Below, piece after piece: positions 35,319-44,424 of a DNA stretch of 64,000 nt. Under the pieces are notes generated by a model. The model saw only the letters and a list, made by a program, of their open reading frames with translations. It did no database searches and was not told the DNA's origin. The stretch is taken from contig NZ_SMKY01000009.1 of NCBI RefSeq assembly GCF_004349235.1, positions 1-64,000 on the forward strand. The letters run 5' to 3'. Source of the stretch: Actinomadura darangshiensis (GTDB taxonomy: Bacteria; Actinomycetota; Actinomycetes; Streptosporangiales; Streptosporangiaceae). A program made the translations under genes and the position numbers. Every line of letters begins with the position of its first letter. Within the stretch, counting starts at the first letter, position 1.

Positions 35319-36248
35319 GTGAACGCAGTGACGGTACGGGTCCCCGCCAAGGTGAACCTCCAACTCGGCGTCGGGCCGATCCGCGACGACGGCTACCACG
35401 ACCTCGTCAACGTCTTCCACGCCGTGTCCCTGTGCGATGAGGTGACGGCCGAGCCCGCCGAGCGGCTGGAGGTGCGCGTCCAGGCGGCCCCGCACTCGCG
35501 CGTGGCGATCGACGGCGTCCCCACCGGCACCGACAACCTCGCCGCCCGCGCTGCCCGGCTCGTCGCCGCGCGGCTCGGCGTGGAACCGGCCGTCCGGCTG
35601 AGGATCCGCAAGGCCATCCCGGTCGCGGGCGGCATGGCGGGCGGCAGCGCCGACGCCGCCGCCGCGCTGGTCGCCTGCGCCCGCCTCTGGGACGACCGCG
35701 AGCAGCCCGTCCTCGCCCGCGACGACCTGATGGACCTCGGCGCCGACCTCGGCAGCGACGTCCCGTTCGCCGTCCTCGGGGGCACGGCCGTCGGCGTCGG
35801 ACGCGGCGAGCGGCTCACCCCCGCCCTCACCCGCGGAACCTTCCACTGGGTGTTCGCCACCGCCGACGGCGGCCTGTCCACGCCCGCCGTCTACGGCGAG
35901 TGCGACCGGCTCCGGCTGGACGCGGGGGAGGAGGCCGCCTGGCCGGCGGTGTCGGAGGGGCTGATGACCGCGCTCGCCACCGGCGACGCCAAGGGCCTCG
36001 GCGCCGCGCTGTCCAACGACCTGCAGCCGGCCGCGCTGTCGCTGCGCCCGGCGCTGCGCCGCACCATCGACGCCGGGCGCGACCTCGGCGCGATCGGCGC
36101 GGTCGTCTCCGGCTCCGGGCCGACCTGCGCGTTCCTCGCCGAGACGGCCGAGGACGCCGCCGGCCTCGCGGACGCCCTGCACGGCGCCGGCGTCGCCGAG
36201 CAGATCGTCCGCGCCCAGGGGCCTGTCTCCGGCGCCACAGTGCTCTGA
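35319..36248 (+). CDS. ispE: 4-diphosphocytidyl-2-C-methyl-D-erythritol kinase
   Basis: About 309 residues from GTG 35319; ATG 35301 and GTG 35328 are in frame and cannot be excluded. It is a GHMP kinase of the MEP pathway for isoprenoid precursors and phosphorylates the 2-hydroxyl of CDP-methylerythritol. Motifs are the N-terminal VPAKVNLQLGVGPIRDDGYHDL, the ATP-binding PVAGGMAGGSADAAAAL, LGSDVPFAVLGG and the C-terminal VSGSGPTCAFL. Isoprenoid supply also feeds the polyprenyl carriers used by the glycosyltransferases of this window. Confidence 0.95.
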   Translation: MNAVTVRVPAKVNLQLGVGPIRDDGYHDLVNVFHAVSLCDEVTAEPAERLEVRVQAAPHSRVAIDGVPTGTDNLAARAARLVAARLGVEPAVRLRIRKAIPVAGGMAGGSADAAAALVACARLWDDREQPVLARDDLMDLGADLGSDVPFAVLGGTAVGVGRGERLTPALTRGTFHWVFATADGGLSTPAVYGECDRLRLDAGEEAAWPAVSEGLMTALATGDAKGLGAALSNDLQPAALSLRPALRRTIDAGRDLGAIGAVVSGSGPTCAFLAETAEDAAGLADALHGAGVAEQIVRAQGPVSGATVL

Positions 36249-36392
36249 CGTCACAGGACTATAAGAGCGTCGCGGTAGCTGCTTCCGTCACACAAGCCAA
36301 CCTTCCGCCTGCACTGCGCGTCATCTACTCGTGACACCGAATCCCTCCGGCGTCGATTCATCCGGCACTGATTCATCCGGCGAGGTGGAGCG

Positions 36393-36533
36393 ATGACGTA
36401 TCTGTCCGGGCTGCTGGGCATCATGGCGCTCGTCATGATGGTGACGCTCGCCCTGCTCGCCGTCCGCCGCGACCGGGCCCTGCGCCGCAACGCGCCCGAA
36501 AGGGTCGTCTCCGGCGAAGCGGGCGGCCACTAG
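36393..36533 (+). CDS. Small single-pass membrane protein, 46 residues
   Basis: An ATG preceded by GGTGGAG opens a 46-codon frame ending at TAG 36533. Residues about 4-24 are hydrophobic, followed by a strongly basic stretch (VRRDRALRRN) and a short polar tail, so the C-terminus should be cytoplasmic. A second small membrane gene follows nine bases later. No function can be assigned. The ribosome site, the codon bias and the tandem arrangement support it as real. Confidence 0.55.
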   Translation: MTYLSGLLGIMALVMMVTLALLAVRRDRALRRNAPERVVSGEAGGH

Positions 36534-36542
36534 GCTCCCCCC

Positions 36543-36761
36543 ATGAGCGTGCTGCTCCTCCTCCTCGTCGTGATCGTGGTCCTCGCGGTCTTCGTCGGCG
36601 GTGGGATCGTCGTGATCGCCGTCACGAGCTCCCGCAAGCGCACCGCCGGGCCGCCGGCGTACCCGCCGCAGGGCGGATACCCGCCGGGCCCGCCGTACCA
36701 GCAGGAGCTGCCGCCGCACCAGCCGGGCCCGCCGTATCAGCCGGGTCCGCCGGGAGCGTGA
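36543..36761 (+). CDS. Small membrane protein with proline-rich tail
   Basis: 72 residues. A long hydrophobic segment (about 3-28) is followed by SSRKRT and then a Pro/Gly/Tyr/Gln-rich tail with repeated PPGPPYQ and PGPPYQPG units. The basic junction predicts an inside C-terminus. Proline-rich tails of this kind often contact partner proteins. The gene lies between a 46-residue membrane protein gene and an ABC-F gene on the same strand. Function unknown. Confidence 0.6.
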   Translation: MSVLLLLLVVIVVLAVFVGGGIVVIAVTSSRKRTAGPPAYPPQGGYPPGPPYQQELPPHQPGPPYQPGPPGA

Positions 36762-36797
36762 CGAGCGGCGCCGCACGGGGTGGTCCGCCGGGGGCAA

Positions 36798-36803
36798 TAC
36801 GCT
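36798..36803 (+). promoter_or_regulatory. -10 box of a probable leaderless ABC-F transcript
   Basis: TACGCT fits TANNNT and ends nine bases before GTG 36813. No ribosome site is visible, as expected for a leaderless mRNA. I see no good -35 box. Confidence 0.35.
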
Positions 36804-36812
36804 TGAAGCGCC

Positions 36813-38576
<1,764 letters not shown>

Positions 38577-38621
38577 CGGACGCCCCTGGCTTTTCCCGGC
38601 CGAACCGGGGATCATCCCTGG

Positions 38622-39737
38622 ATGACGACCTGGATCATCAGGACGGACGAGCCGGGCGAGGGCCCGCGCCTCGCCGTCAAGGACGCGATCGACGTGGCCG
38701 GGCTGCCCACCACCGCCGGCTGCCAGGCCGTCGCCGAGCGCGCCGAGCCCGCCGCCGCGGACGCGCCCGTCGTCGCGTCCGCCCGCGCGCAGGGCGCCCG
38801 CATCGCCGGCAAGGCCAACCTGACCGAGCTGTGCATGGCCGCAGACGGCGTCAATCCGTGGTCGGGGACGCCGGTGAACCCCCTCGACCCGTCCCGCGTG
38901 CCGGGCGGCTCGTCCAGCGGCTCCGCCGTCGCCGTCGCCACCGGCGAGGCCGACGTCGCGTTCGGGACCGACACGTCCGGGTCCGTCCGCATCCCCGCCG
39001 CGTGCTGCGGCATCGCCGGCCTGAAGACCACCAACGGGCGCGTCCCGCTCGACGGCGTCTACCCGCTGTCGCCGACCCTCGACATCGTCGGCCCGATGGG
39101 ACGCGACGTCGCCGCCGTCGTCCTCGGGATGGGCCTGCTCGAACCCGGTTTCACGCCCGTCCCGTACGACCCGTCCCGGACGGTCGCGCGCCTGCGCGTG
39201 GCGGGCGTCGACCCGGCCATCGACGCCGCCGTCGACGATGCGCTGCGCCGCCTCGGCCCCATCACCGACGTGACCTCCGACCAGTACGTCCACGCCGCGA
39301 CCGCCAACGGCGTGATCATCAGCAACGAGGCGCCGCGCTACGACGGCCACCTGCTGGACGACCCGTCGAAGCTGAGCGGGCGCATCGAGCGGCGCCTCCA
39401 GCAGATGATCGACGTGGCCGGCGCCGGGATGCTCGACTGGGCCCTCGGCGTGCGGACGGCGCTCCGGGCCGAACTGGACGCTATCCTCGCCCGGCACGCC
39501 GCGATCGCGCTGCCCGTCCTCACCTGCGTCGCCCCCGAACCCGGCGAGTCCGACGAGGCCGACCTGGTCCTGACGACGCTGGTCGGCCAGATCAACGTCG
39601 CCGGGCTCCCCGCGTTCGCGCTGCCGGTCCCGCTGCCCGGCTCGCACCTGCCCGCGTCCGTCCAGCTCATCGGCCCCGCCGGCGGCGAGGAGCGGCTCTG
39701 CGGCCTCGCCGCCGCCCTGGAGTCCGTCCTGGGCTAG
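38622..39737 (+). CDS. Short amidase (amidase-signature family)
   Basis: 371 residues, compact for the family because only 19 residues precede the catalytic lysine. The triad is Lys20 in AVKDAIDV, Ser97 in GGSSSGSA and nucleophile Ser121 in GTDTSGSVRIP, with the usual spacing of 24 between serines. It hydrolyses an amide of unknown identity. A relation to AtzF-type and other small amidases is likely. Its stop overlaps the MarR gene stop by four bases on the opposite strand. It is clearly distinct from the amidase at 7151-8446. Confidence 0.88.
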   Translation: MTTWIIRTDEPGEGPRLAVKDAIDVAGLPTTAGCQAVAERAEPAAADAPVVASARAQGARIAGKANLTELCMAADGVNPWSGTPVNPLDPSRVPGGSSSGSAVAVATGEADVAFGTDTSGSVRIPAACCGIAGLKTTNGRVPLDGVYPLSPTLDIVGPMGRDVAAVVLGMGLLEPGFTPVPYDPSRTVARLRVAGVDPAIDAAVDDALRRLGPITDVTSDQYVHAATANGVIISNEAPRYDGHLLDDPSKLSGRIERRLQQMIDVAGAGMLDWALGVRTALRAELDAILARHAAIALPVLTCVAPEPGESDEADLVLTTLVGQINVAGLPAFALPVPLPGSHLPASVQLIGPAGGEERLCGLAAALESVLG

Positions 39738-40237
39738 TGGCGGTCGGTCTCGGAGTCGAACGGGACGAGGAGGGTGCGGAGCAGGTCGGCCAGGGCCGCG
39801 TGCTGCCCGGGGGTGAGGCCCTCCAGGATCGCCTGCTCGCGGCCCAGCAGGTCGGTGAACGCCGCGTCCACACGGGTCAGGCCCGCCTCGGTCAGGCGGA
39901 CCAGCACGCCGCGCTTGTCCTGCGGGTCGGGATGCCGCTCCACCAGGCCGGCCGCGGCCAGCCGGTCGATGCGGTTCGTCATCGTGCCGGAGGTCACCAG
40001 CGTCGCCCGCAGCAGCCGCCCCGGGCTCAGCTGGTAGGGGGCGCCCGCCCGGCGCAGCGCGGTGAGCACGTCGAACTCCCACGACTCCAGGTCGTGGTCG
40101 GCGAACACGGCGCGGCGCGCGCGGTCGAGGTGGCGGGCCAGCCGGGACACGCGGCTGAGGACCTGCAGCGGCCGGACGTCCAGGTCCGGACGCTCGGTGT
40201 GCCACGCCTCGACCAGCCTGTCGACCTCATCGCGCAT
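39734..40237 (-). CDS. MarR-family transcriptional regulator
   Basis: 167 residues with a MarR winged helix: SWEFDVLTALRRAGAPYQLSPGRLLRATLVTSGTMTNRIDRLAAAGLVERH in outline, then the wing DPQDKRGVLVRLTEAG. No cysteine suggests a redox sensor, so a small-molecule ligand is more likely. A 14-bp palindrome just upstream of its start (40254-40267) recurs twice before the divergent methyltransferase gene (41146-41159, 41180-41193). It therefore probably represses itself, the patatin-like gene and the methyltransferase gene. Confidence 0.9.
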   Translation of the reverse strand: MRDEVDRLVEAWHTERPDLDVRPLQVLSRVSRLARHLDRARRAVFADHDLESWEFDVLTALRRAGAPYQLSPGRLLRATLVTSGTMTNRIDRLAAAGLVERHPDPQDKRGVLVRLTEAGLTRVDAAFTDLLGREQAILEGLTPGQHAALADLLRTLLVPFDSETDRH

Positions 40238-40253
40238 GCCGACACCCTACCTG

Positions 40254-40267
40254 TCTTGATATCGAGA
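40254..40267. promoter_or_regulatory. MarR operator copy 1
   Basis: TCTTGATATCGAGA is a palindrome with one mismatch, 17 bases before the MarR start. It differs by one base from copy 3 and by two from copy 2. MarR proteins usually bind palindromes of this size. Confidence 0.65.
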
Positions 40268-40281
40268 AACGCTGGTCCCGA

Positions 40282-41079
40282 TCACCGGCGGGCGGCCAGT
40301 GCGGCGCGGATCCGCCCGGCCGCCTCCGGTGCCTGGCGGAGGCCCTGCCGGTAGACCGGCGCCCAGCGGGACCGGTCGCCGACGTTGCCGCCGAACGCCT
40401 CCAGCGCCGCCTCGTCCGGGACGATCCGGACGTCTCCGGCGCCCTCCGGCATGTGGGGGAGCGGCTCCATCACGATGACCGTTCCGGCGTCCTCGGCGAG
40501 GTGCTCGTACGAGCCGCCGAACGCGCCGTCCATGTAGCGGCGTCCGGCGATCGCCACCGGCTCGGCGAAGCCCGGCGCGGCGCTGCTCGCGGCCACCGCG
40601 TACGACAGCGGGGCGCCGCTCGACGCGTCCCACACGACCGGCTCGCCCGTCTCGACGTCCACCGTCGTGATCAGCAGCCGGGCATCGGGCCAGTCGTCGG
40701 TTCCGACGAGGAAGCGCATGCTCTGGCGGTGCCGCTCGGCGGGCAGTCCTCCCGCGTCCAGTGCCAGCTTGCCGATGCGGCGCCTGACCTCGTCCGGGGC
40801 CAGGTCCGGGTCGCGGCCCAGCTCGAACGCCCGGGCCATCACCGAGCCGTCCACGGGCGGCGGCGGCCCGCTCGGCGGCGGCAGTTCGGCGAGTTCCGCC
40901 AGATCGCGTCCCGCGGTGATCGCGGCGCCGGCGATCGCGCCCGCCGACGTTCCGGCGATCAGCTCCGCGTCCGCCGGCTCGACCCCGGCCTCGCGCAGCC
41001 CGGCCGCCAGGCCGATCAGCCACGCCGTCCCGACCGGGCCGCCGGGCCCCAGCATCAGTGCCCATCCGCTCTTCGTCAT
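40282..41079 (-). CDS. Patatin-like phospholipase
   Basis: 265 residues from ATG 41079; an upstream frame to 41364 runs through the divergent promoter and gene and is not used. The oxyanion motif is GPGGPVGTAW, the nucleophile elbow is GTSAGAIAG (Ser near 45), and the catalytic aspartate is in MDGAFGG. There is no signal peptide. Such proteins hydrolyse phospholipids or other acyl esters. It is upstream of and on the same strand as the MarR gene, and divergent from the methyltransferase gene, with two MarR-type operators in between. Confidence 0.88.
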   Translation of the reverse strand: MTKSGWALMLGPGGPVGTAWLIGLAAGLREAGVEPADAELIAGTSAGAIAGAAITAGRDLAELAELPPPSGPPPPVDGSVMARAFELGRDPDLAPDEVRRRIGKLALDAGGLPAERHRQSMRFLVGTDDWPDARLLITTVDVETGEPVVWDASSGAPLSYAVAASSAAPGFAEPVAIAGRRYMDGAFGGSYEHLAEDAGTVIVMEPLPHMPEGAGDVRIVPDEAALEAFGGNVGDRSRWAPVYRQGLRQAPEAAGRIRAALAARR

Positions 41080-41145
41080 GCCGGTGAGCCTAAGGACGGC
41101 TCCACCTCGGCGCATCCGCCGGCCGACCGGTCGCCGCGGCAAGAC

Positions 41146-41159
41146 TCTTGACATCAAGA
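41146..41159. promoter_or_regulatory. MarR operator copy 2, overlapping the -35 of the methyltransferase promoter
   Basis: TCTTGACATCAAGA, a palindrome with one mismatch, contains the -35 hexamer TTGACA at 41148-41153. Binding here would block RNA polymerase. It also lies 66 bases from the start of the divergent patatin gene. Confidence 0.65.
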
Positions 41160-41176
41160 TATGGCCCGTGCATGAT
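41148..41176 (+). promoter_or_regulatory. Promoter of the methyltransferase gene
   Basis: -35 TTGACA (41148-41153) and -10 CATGAT (41171-41176, four of six consensus bases) are 17 bases apart. The predicted transcript start is at about 41183-41185, at the ATG, so the mRNA should be leaderless; no ribosome site is present. Confidence 0.55.
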
Positions 41177-41179
41177 GTC

Positions 41180-41193
41180 TCTTGATGTCGAGA
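41180..41193. promoter_or_regulatory. MarR operator copy 3, covering the start codon
   Basis: TCTTGATGTCGAGA differs from copy 1 by one base. It contains the ATG of the methyltransferase gene (41185-41187) and the predicted transcription start. It is two to three helical turns from copy 2. Confidence 0.6.
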
Positions 41194-41976
41194 CAAACGA
41201 GCGCCGTCTGGGATCCCGCGCAATACGGGATCTACGGCGACCAGCGCGCCAGGCCCTTCGGTGAACTCACCGGGCGCCTCGGCGGCCCCGCGCCCGCCCG
41301 CGTCACCGACCTCGGCTGCGGCACCGGCGAACTCACCGCCACCCTCGCCGCCCGCTGGCCGCACGCCGTCATCGACGCCCTCGACAGCTCACCCGAGATG
41401 ATCGCCGAGGCCCGGGCCCACGAGATCCCGGGGCGGCTCTCCTTCCGCGTCGCGGACGTCACCGCCTGGAAGCCCGAGCAGCCCGCCGACCTCATCGTCT
41501 CCAACGCCGTCCTGCAATGGGTCCCCGAACACCCCGACCTGCTGCCCCGCTGGATCGACGCACTCGCCCCCGGCGGCCGGCTCGCCTTCCAGGTCCCCGG
41601 CAACTTCGACGCGCCCAGCCACGTCCTGCTCCGCGAACTGGGGCGCTCCGAGCGGTGGCGCGGCAGGCTCGGCGCCCTCCAGCGGGACGCGCCCGTCCTC
41701 GGCCCCGCCGGCTACCTCGACCTCCTCGCCCGCCGCGGATGCGCCGTCGACGCCTGGGAGACCACCTACGCCCAGGTCCTCCAGGGCGACGACCCCGTCC
41801 TCGAATGGGTCAAGGGCACCGCGCTCCGCCCCGTCCTCACCGCACTCGACCCCGCGGAGACCGAGGAGTTCCTCGCCGACTACCGGGAAAGGCTCCGGCA
41901 GGCCTACCCCGCCGCCCCCTACGGGACCGTGTTCCCCTTCCGGAGGATCTTCGTGATCGCCACCCGGAACCCCTAG
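41185..41976 (+). CDS. tam: Trans-aconitate 2-methyltransferase-like SAM enzyme
   Basis: 263 residues. A Rossmann methyltransferase with SAM motif I VTDLGCGTGELT, the acidic ALDSSPEMI, VADVTAWKP and the post-motif SNAVLQWVPEHPDLL, which is typical of Tam. The N-terminal WDPAQYGIYGDQRARPFGEL is also a Tam feature. Tam esterifies trans-aconitate, an inhibitor of aconitase. Three MarR-type operators in the neighbourhood, two at its own promoter, suggest it is inducible. A rho-independent terminator follows at 42090-42130. Confidence 0.88.
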   Translation: MSRQTSAVWDPAQYGIYGDQRARPFGELTGRLGGPAPARVTDLGCGTGELTATLAARWPHAVIDALDSSPEMIAEARAHEIPGRLSFRVADVTAWKPEQPADLIVSNAVLQWVPEHPDLLPRWIDALAPGGRLAFQVPGNFDAPSHVLLRELGRSERWRGRLGALQRDAPVLGPAGYLDLLARRGCAVDAWETTYAQVLQGDDPVLEWVKGTALRPVLTALDPAETEEFLADYRERLRQAYPAAPYGTVFPFRRIFVIATRNP

Positions 41977-42089
41977 ACGGGATGCCGCCCGCCGCCGGGG
42001 GAAGCGACTCGTTCCCCTGCGGTGCCAACCCGGACGGACGGGCGGCGTCCGCAGACCCGGACTCGCGACCCGAGACCGGCGACCCCTGG

Positions 42090-42130
42090 CCGGTGGCGGC
42101 CCGGACGAACTCCGGGCGGCCACCGGTTTT
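42090..42130 (+). terminator. Rho-independent terminator after the methyltransferase gene
   Basis: A 16-bp stem with one mismatch (42090-42105 with 42111-42126), a CGAAC loop and a TTTT run. It lies just ahead of the VOC gene, whose ribosome site starts eight bases later. Confidence 0.8.
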
Positions 42131-42148
42131 CACATGCGGAGGCACTGC

Positions 42149-42511
42149 ATGATCACCGGAGTCCACCACATCCAGCTCGCCGCCCCGCCCGGCAGCGAGG
42201 ACGGGCTCCGCGCCTTCTACACCGGCGTCCTCGGACTCGACGAGGTCCCCAAGCCGCCCGGACTCGCCGGCCGCGGCGGCGCCTGGTTCCGCGGCGGCGG
42301 CGTCGAACTCCACCTCGGCATCGAGGAAGGATTCCGCCCCGCCCGCAAGGCCCACCCCGGGCTCCTCGTCCACGACCTCGACGCCCTCGCCGCACGCCTC
42401 AACGCCGCCGGCCACGCCACCCGGCCGGACGACCTCCTCCCGGGATACCGGCGCTGCTACGCCGACGACCCCGCCGGGAACCGCCTGGAGTTCCTGCAGC
42501 CGTCACGCTGA
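42149..42511 (+). CDS. VOC-family (glyoxalase/bleomycin resistance-like) protein
   Basis: 120 residues from ATG 42149; GGAGG lies six bases upstream. One vicinal-oxygen-chelate domain is present with paired beta-alpha-beta-beta-beta modules. Candidate metal ligands are His6 or His7 in GVHHIQLA, His53 in VELHLGIEE, and Glu115 in NRLEFLQP. Members include glyoxalases, dioxygenases and drug-binding proteins; the substrate is not predictable. Its stop overlaps the convergent TetR gene by nine bases. Confidence 0.82.
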   Translation: MITGVHHIQLAAPPGSEDGLRAFYTGVLGLDEVPKPPGLAGRGGAWFRGGGVELHLGIEEGFRPARKAHPGLLVHDLDALAARLNAAGHATRPDDLLPGYRRCYADDPAGNRLEFLQPSR

Positions 42512-43285
42512 CGGATCGACGATCTCCTCGAAGTCGCGCCGCGCCCTGCGCTGCGCCTTCTCCGCCTTCGCCGCCGCCTTCTCCTCGGCCTTCTCGGCCT
42601 TCGCCGCCGCCTTCTCCGCGCGCTTGCCCATGCGCTCCATCTCCTTGCGGCGCTGGCGCGGATCCAGCGACGGCTTCGGCTCCAGGCCCGACAATCCGTT
42701 CCACGCCAGGTTCACTATGTGCGCGGCCACGTCCTCACGGCGCGGCTTGCGCACGTCCAGCCACCACTGGCCCGTCAGCGCCACCATGCCGACGAGGCTC
42801 TGCGCGTACAGCGGCGCGAACTTGTCGTCGTACCCGTGCCGGTCGAACTCCTGGGCCAGGACGTGCTCGACCTCGCCCGCGATCTCGCTCAGCAGGCTCG
42901 CGTAGCTGCCGGTGCCCGTCCCGCCGTGCGAGTCCCGGACGATGATCCGGAACCCGTCCGGATGCTCCTCTATGTACTCCAGCAGCGCCAGCGCCGCCTT
43001 CTCCAGCTTGCTGCGGTAGTGGATCGCCGAGTTCAGCGACTCCGTCACGAGCTTCAGCAGCCGCTCGAACTCGCGGTCGACCACAACCGCGTACAGCCCC
43101 TCCTTGCCGCCGAAGTGCTCGTACACCACGGGCTTGGACACCCCGGCCGCCGACGCGATCTCCTCCACCGAGGTGCCGTCCAGGCCGCGCGCGGCGAACA
43201 GGGTCCGGCCGATGTCCAGGAGCTGCTCGCGTCGTTCCTTGCCGGTCATCCGCTTTCTGCGGGGCCTGGGAGCGGGTTCTGTCAC
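42503..43285 (-). CDS. TetR-family regulator with a charged C-terminal coil
   Basis: About 260 residues from GTG 43285; ATG 43249 is an alternative. The DNA-binding domain is ERREQLLDIGRTLFAARGL in outline followed by TSVEEIASAAGVSKPVVYEHFGGKEGLY. After the ligand-binding helices, the last 45 residues are a Lys/Ala/Glu repeat (KRAEKAAAKAEKAEEKA and similar), predicted to be a long helix and unusual for TetR. It starts 17 bases after the desaturase stop, so the two share an operon. Regulation of the desaturase through the tandem repeat at 44291-44320 is likely. Confidence 0.88.
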   Translation of the reverse strand: MTEPAPRPRRKRMTGKERREQLLDIGRTLFAARGLDGTSVEEIASAAGVSKPVVYEHFGGKEGLYAVVVDREFERLLKLVTESLNSAIHYRSKLEKAALALLEYIEEHPDGFRIIVRDSHGGTGTGSYASLLSEIAGEVEHVLAQEFDRHGYDDKFAPLYAQSLVGMVALTGQWWLDVRKPRREDVAAHIVNLAWNGLSGLEPKPSLDPRQRRKEMERMGKRAEKAAAKAEKAEEKAAAKAEKAQRRARRDFEEIVDPSA

Positions 43286-43302
43286 GGGATCAATTGTGAC
43301 GC

Positions 43303-44256
43303 TCAAGCCGCCTGCTTCGTGCGCTTTGCGGCCAGCCTGTCGCGGTTCGGCCACCGGACGTCGTAGGCGAGCCGCATGCGCTCGAACGCCCAGATGATCC
43401 GCGCGCTGATGTCGACCTGCCCCTTCAGGACGCCGTGCCGCGCGCAGGTCGGGTCCGAGTGGTGCAGGTTGTGCCACGACTCGCCCAGCGACGGGATCGC
43501 CAGCCACCACACGTTGCGGGACTTGTCGCGGACCTCGAAGTCCTCGTTGCCGAACGTGTGGCAGATCGAGTTGATCGACCACGTCACGTGGTGCACCAGC
43601 GTGATCCGGACGAACCCGGCCCAGAACAGCGCCGTGAGGAACCCCGTCCACGACATCGTGACGAGCCCGCCGATCACCGCGGGCAGCAGGAACGACACCG
43701 CCACGAGCCCGGGGAACGCCAGGTGGATGCGCCGGATGTCCCGGTCGTTCAGCAGGTCCTTGGCGAACCGGTGCTTGGACGTCCGGTTGGCGTCGAACAG
43801 CCACCCGTAGTGCGCCCAGGCGAGGCCCTTCGCCAGCGCCTTCCAGTCGTCGCCGAACCGCCACGGCGAGTGCGGGTCGAACTCCTTGTCCGAGTGCTTG
43901 TGGTGCCGGCGGTGGTCGGCGACCCACGTGATGACGGGCCCCTGGATGGCGAGGCTCCCGGCCAGCGCCATGAAGATCTTCAGCCCGCGGCGGGCCTTGA
44001 ACGACCCGTGCGTGAAGTACCGGTGGTACCCGACGGTGATGCCCCCCGCGGACAGCACGTAGAAGACCGCCATGAGCACGACATCTGTCCAGCCGAGGAA
44101 CCGGCCCCAGGCCAGCGGGACGGCCGCGATCAGGGCCAGGAACGGCACACCGGTGAACACGGCGACCAGCACCCGTTCGGCGTTGCCCTGCGTATCGGGC
44201 GCGAGCTCTGGACGCCCTTGCGGGCGGGGAGGATCCACGGTCGGAGCTGTTGTCAT
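43303..44256 (-). CDS. Membrane acyl-CoA/acyl-lipid fatty acid desaturase
   Basis: 317 residues with four membrane helices and the three histidine boxes of the di-iron desaturases: HRYFTH, HRRHH and HNLHH, plus an extra H in VHHVTWSINS. It introduces a double bond, commonly delta-9, into acyl chains with oxygen and an electron donor. No cytochrome b5 or ferredoxin domain is fused. The promoter holds two abutting 15-bp repeats, and the next gene is a TetR regulator, the standard arrangement for lipid-responsive control of desaturation. Confidence 0.93.
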   Translation of the reverse strand: MTTAPTVDPPRPQGRPELAPDTQGNAERVLVAVFTGVPFLALIAAVPLAWGRFLGWTDVVLMAVFYVLSAGGITVGYHRYFTHGSFKARRGLKIFMALAGSLAIQGPVITWVADHRRHHKHSDKEFDPHSPWRFGDDWKALAKGLAWAHYGWLFDANRTSKHRFAKDLLNDRDIRRIHLAFPGLVAVSFLLPAVIGGLVTMSWTGFLTALFWAGFVRITLVHHVTWSINSICHTFGNEDFEVRDKSRNVWWLAIPSLGESWHNLHHSDPTCARHGVLKGQVDISARIIWAFERMRLAYDVRWPNRDRLAAKRTKQAA

Positions 44257-44290
44257 GCGTCACCACTTCCTGCAACTAGGGGTACCCTTA

Positions 44291-44320
44291 CCTACGCCAC
44301 CGTAACCTACGCATCCGTAA
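44291..44320. promoter_or_regulatory. Tandem 15-bp operator upstream of the desaturase
   Basis: CCTACGCCACCGTAA (44291-44305) is followed directly by CCTACGCATCCGTAA (44306-44320). Each unit is itself an inverted repeat, TACG-N4-CGTA. They lie 35 bases before the desaturase start and about 105 before the divergent glycohydrolase gene. They are probable sites for the TetR protein of the operon. Confidence 0.65.
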
Positions 44321-44424
44321 GTTGCACAGGTCCGAACGGTAAACTCAGTGAGAAACTGCCCCATCAGCCACAAAACACTCTTGCAGCCCCCGCGCTCTCC
44401 GCGCGTGCGCGGGAGAATGGCGAG

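Noticed and set aside
36355-36381. Direct repeat GATTCATCCGGC x2 before the 46-residue gene
   Set aside because: Only two copies, no symmetry and no regulator nearby; not enough to call an operator.
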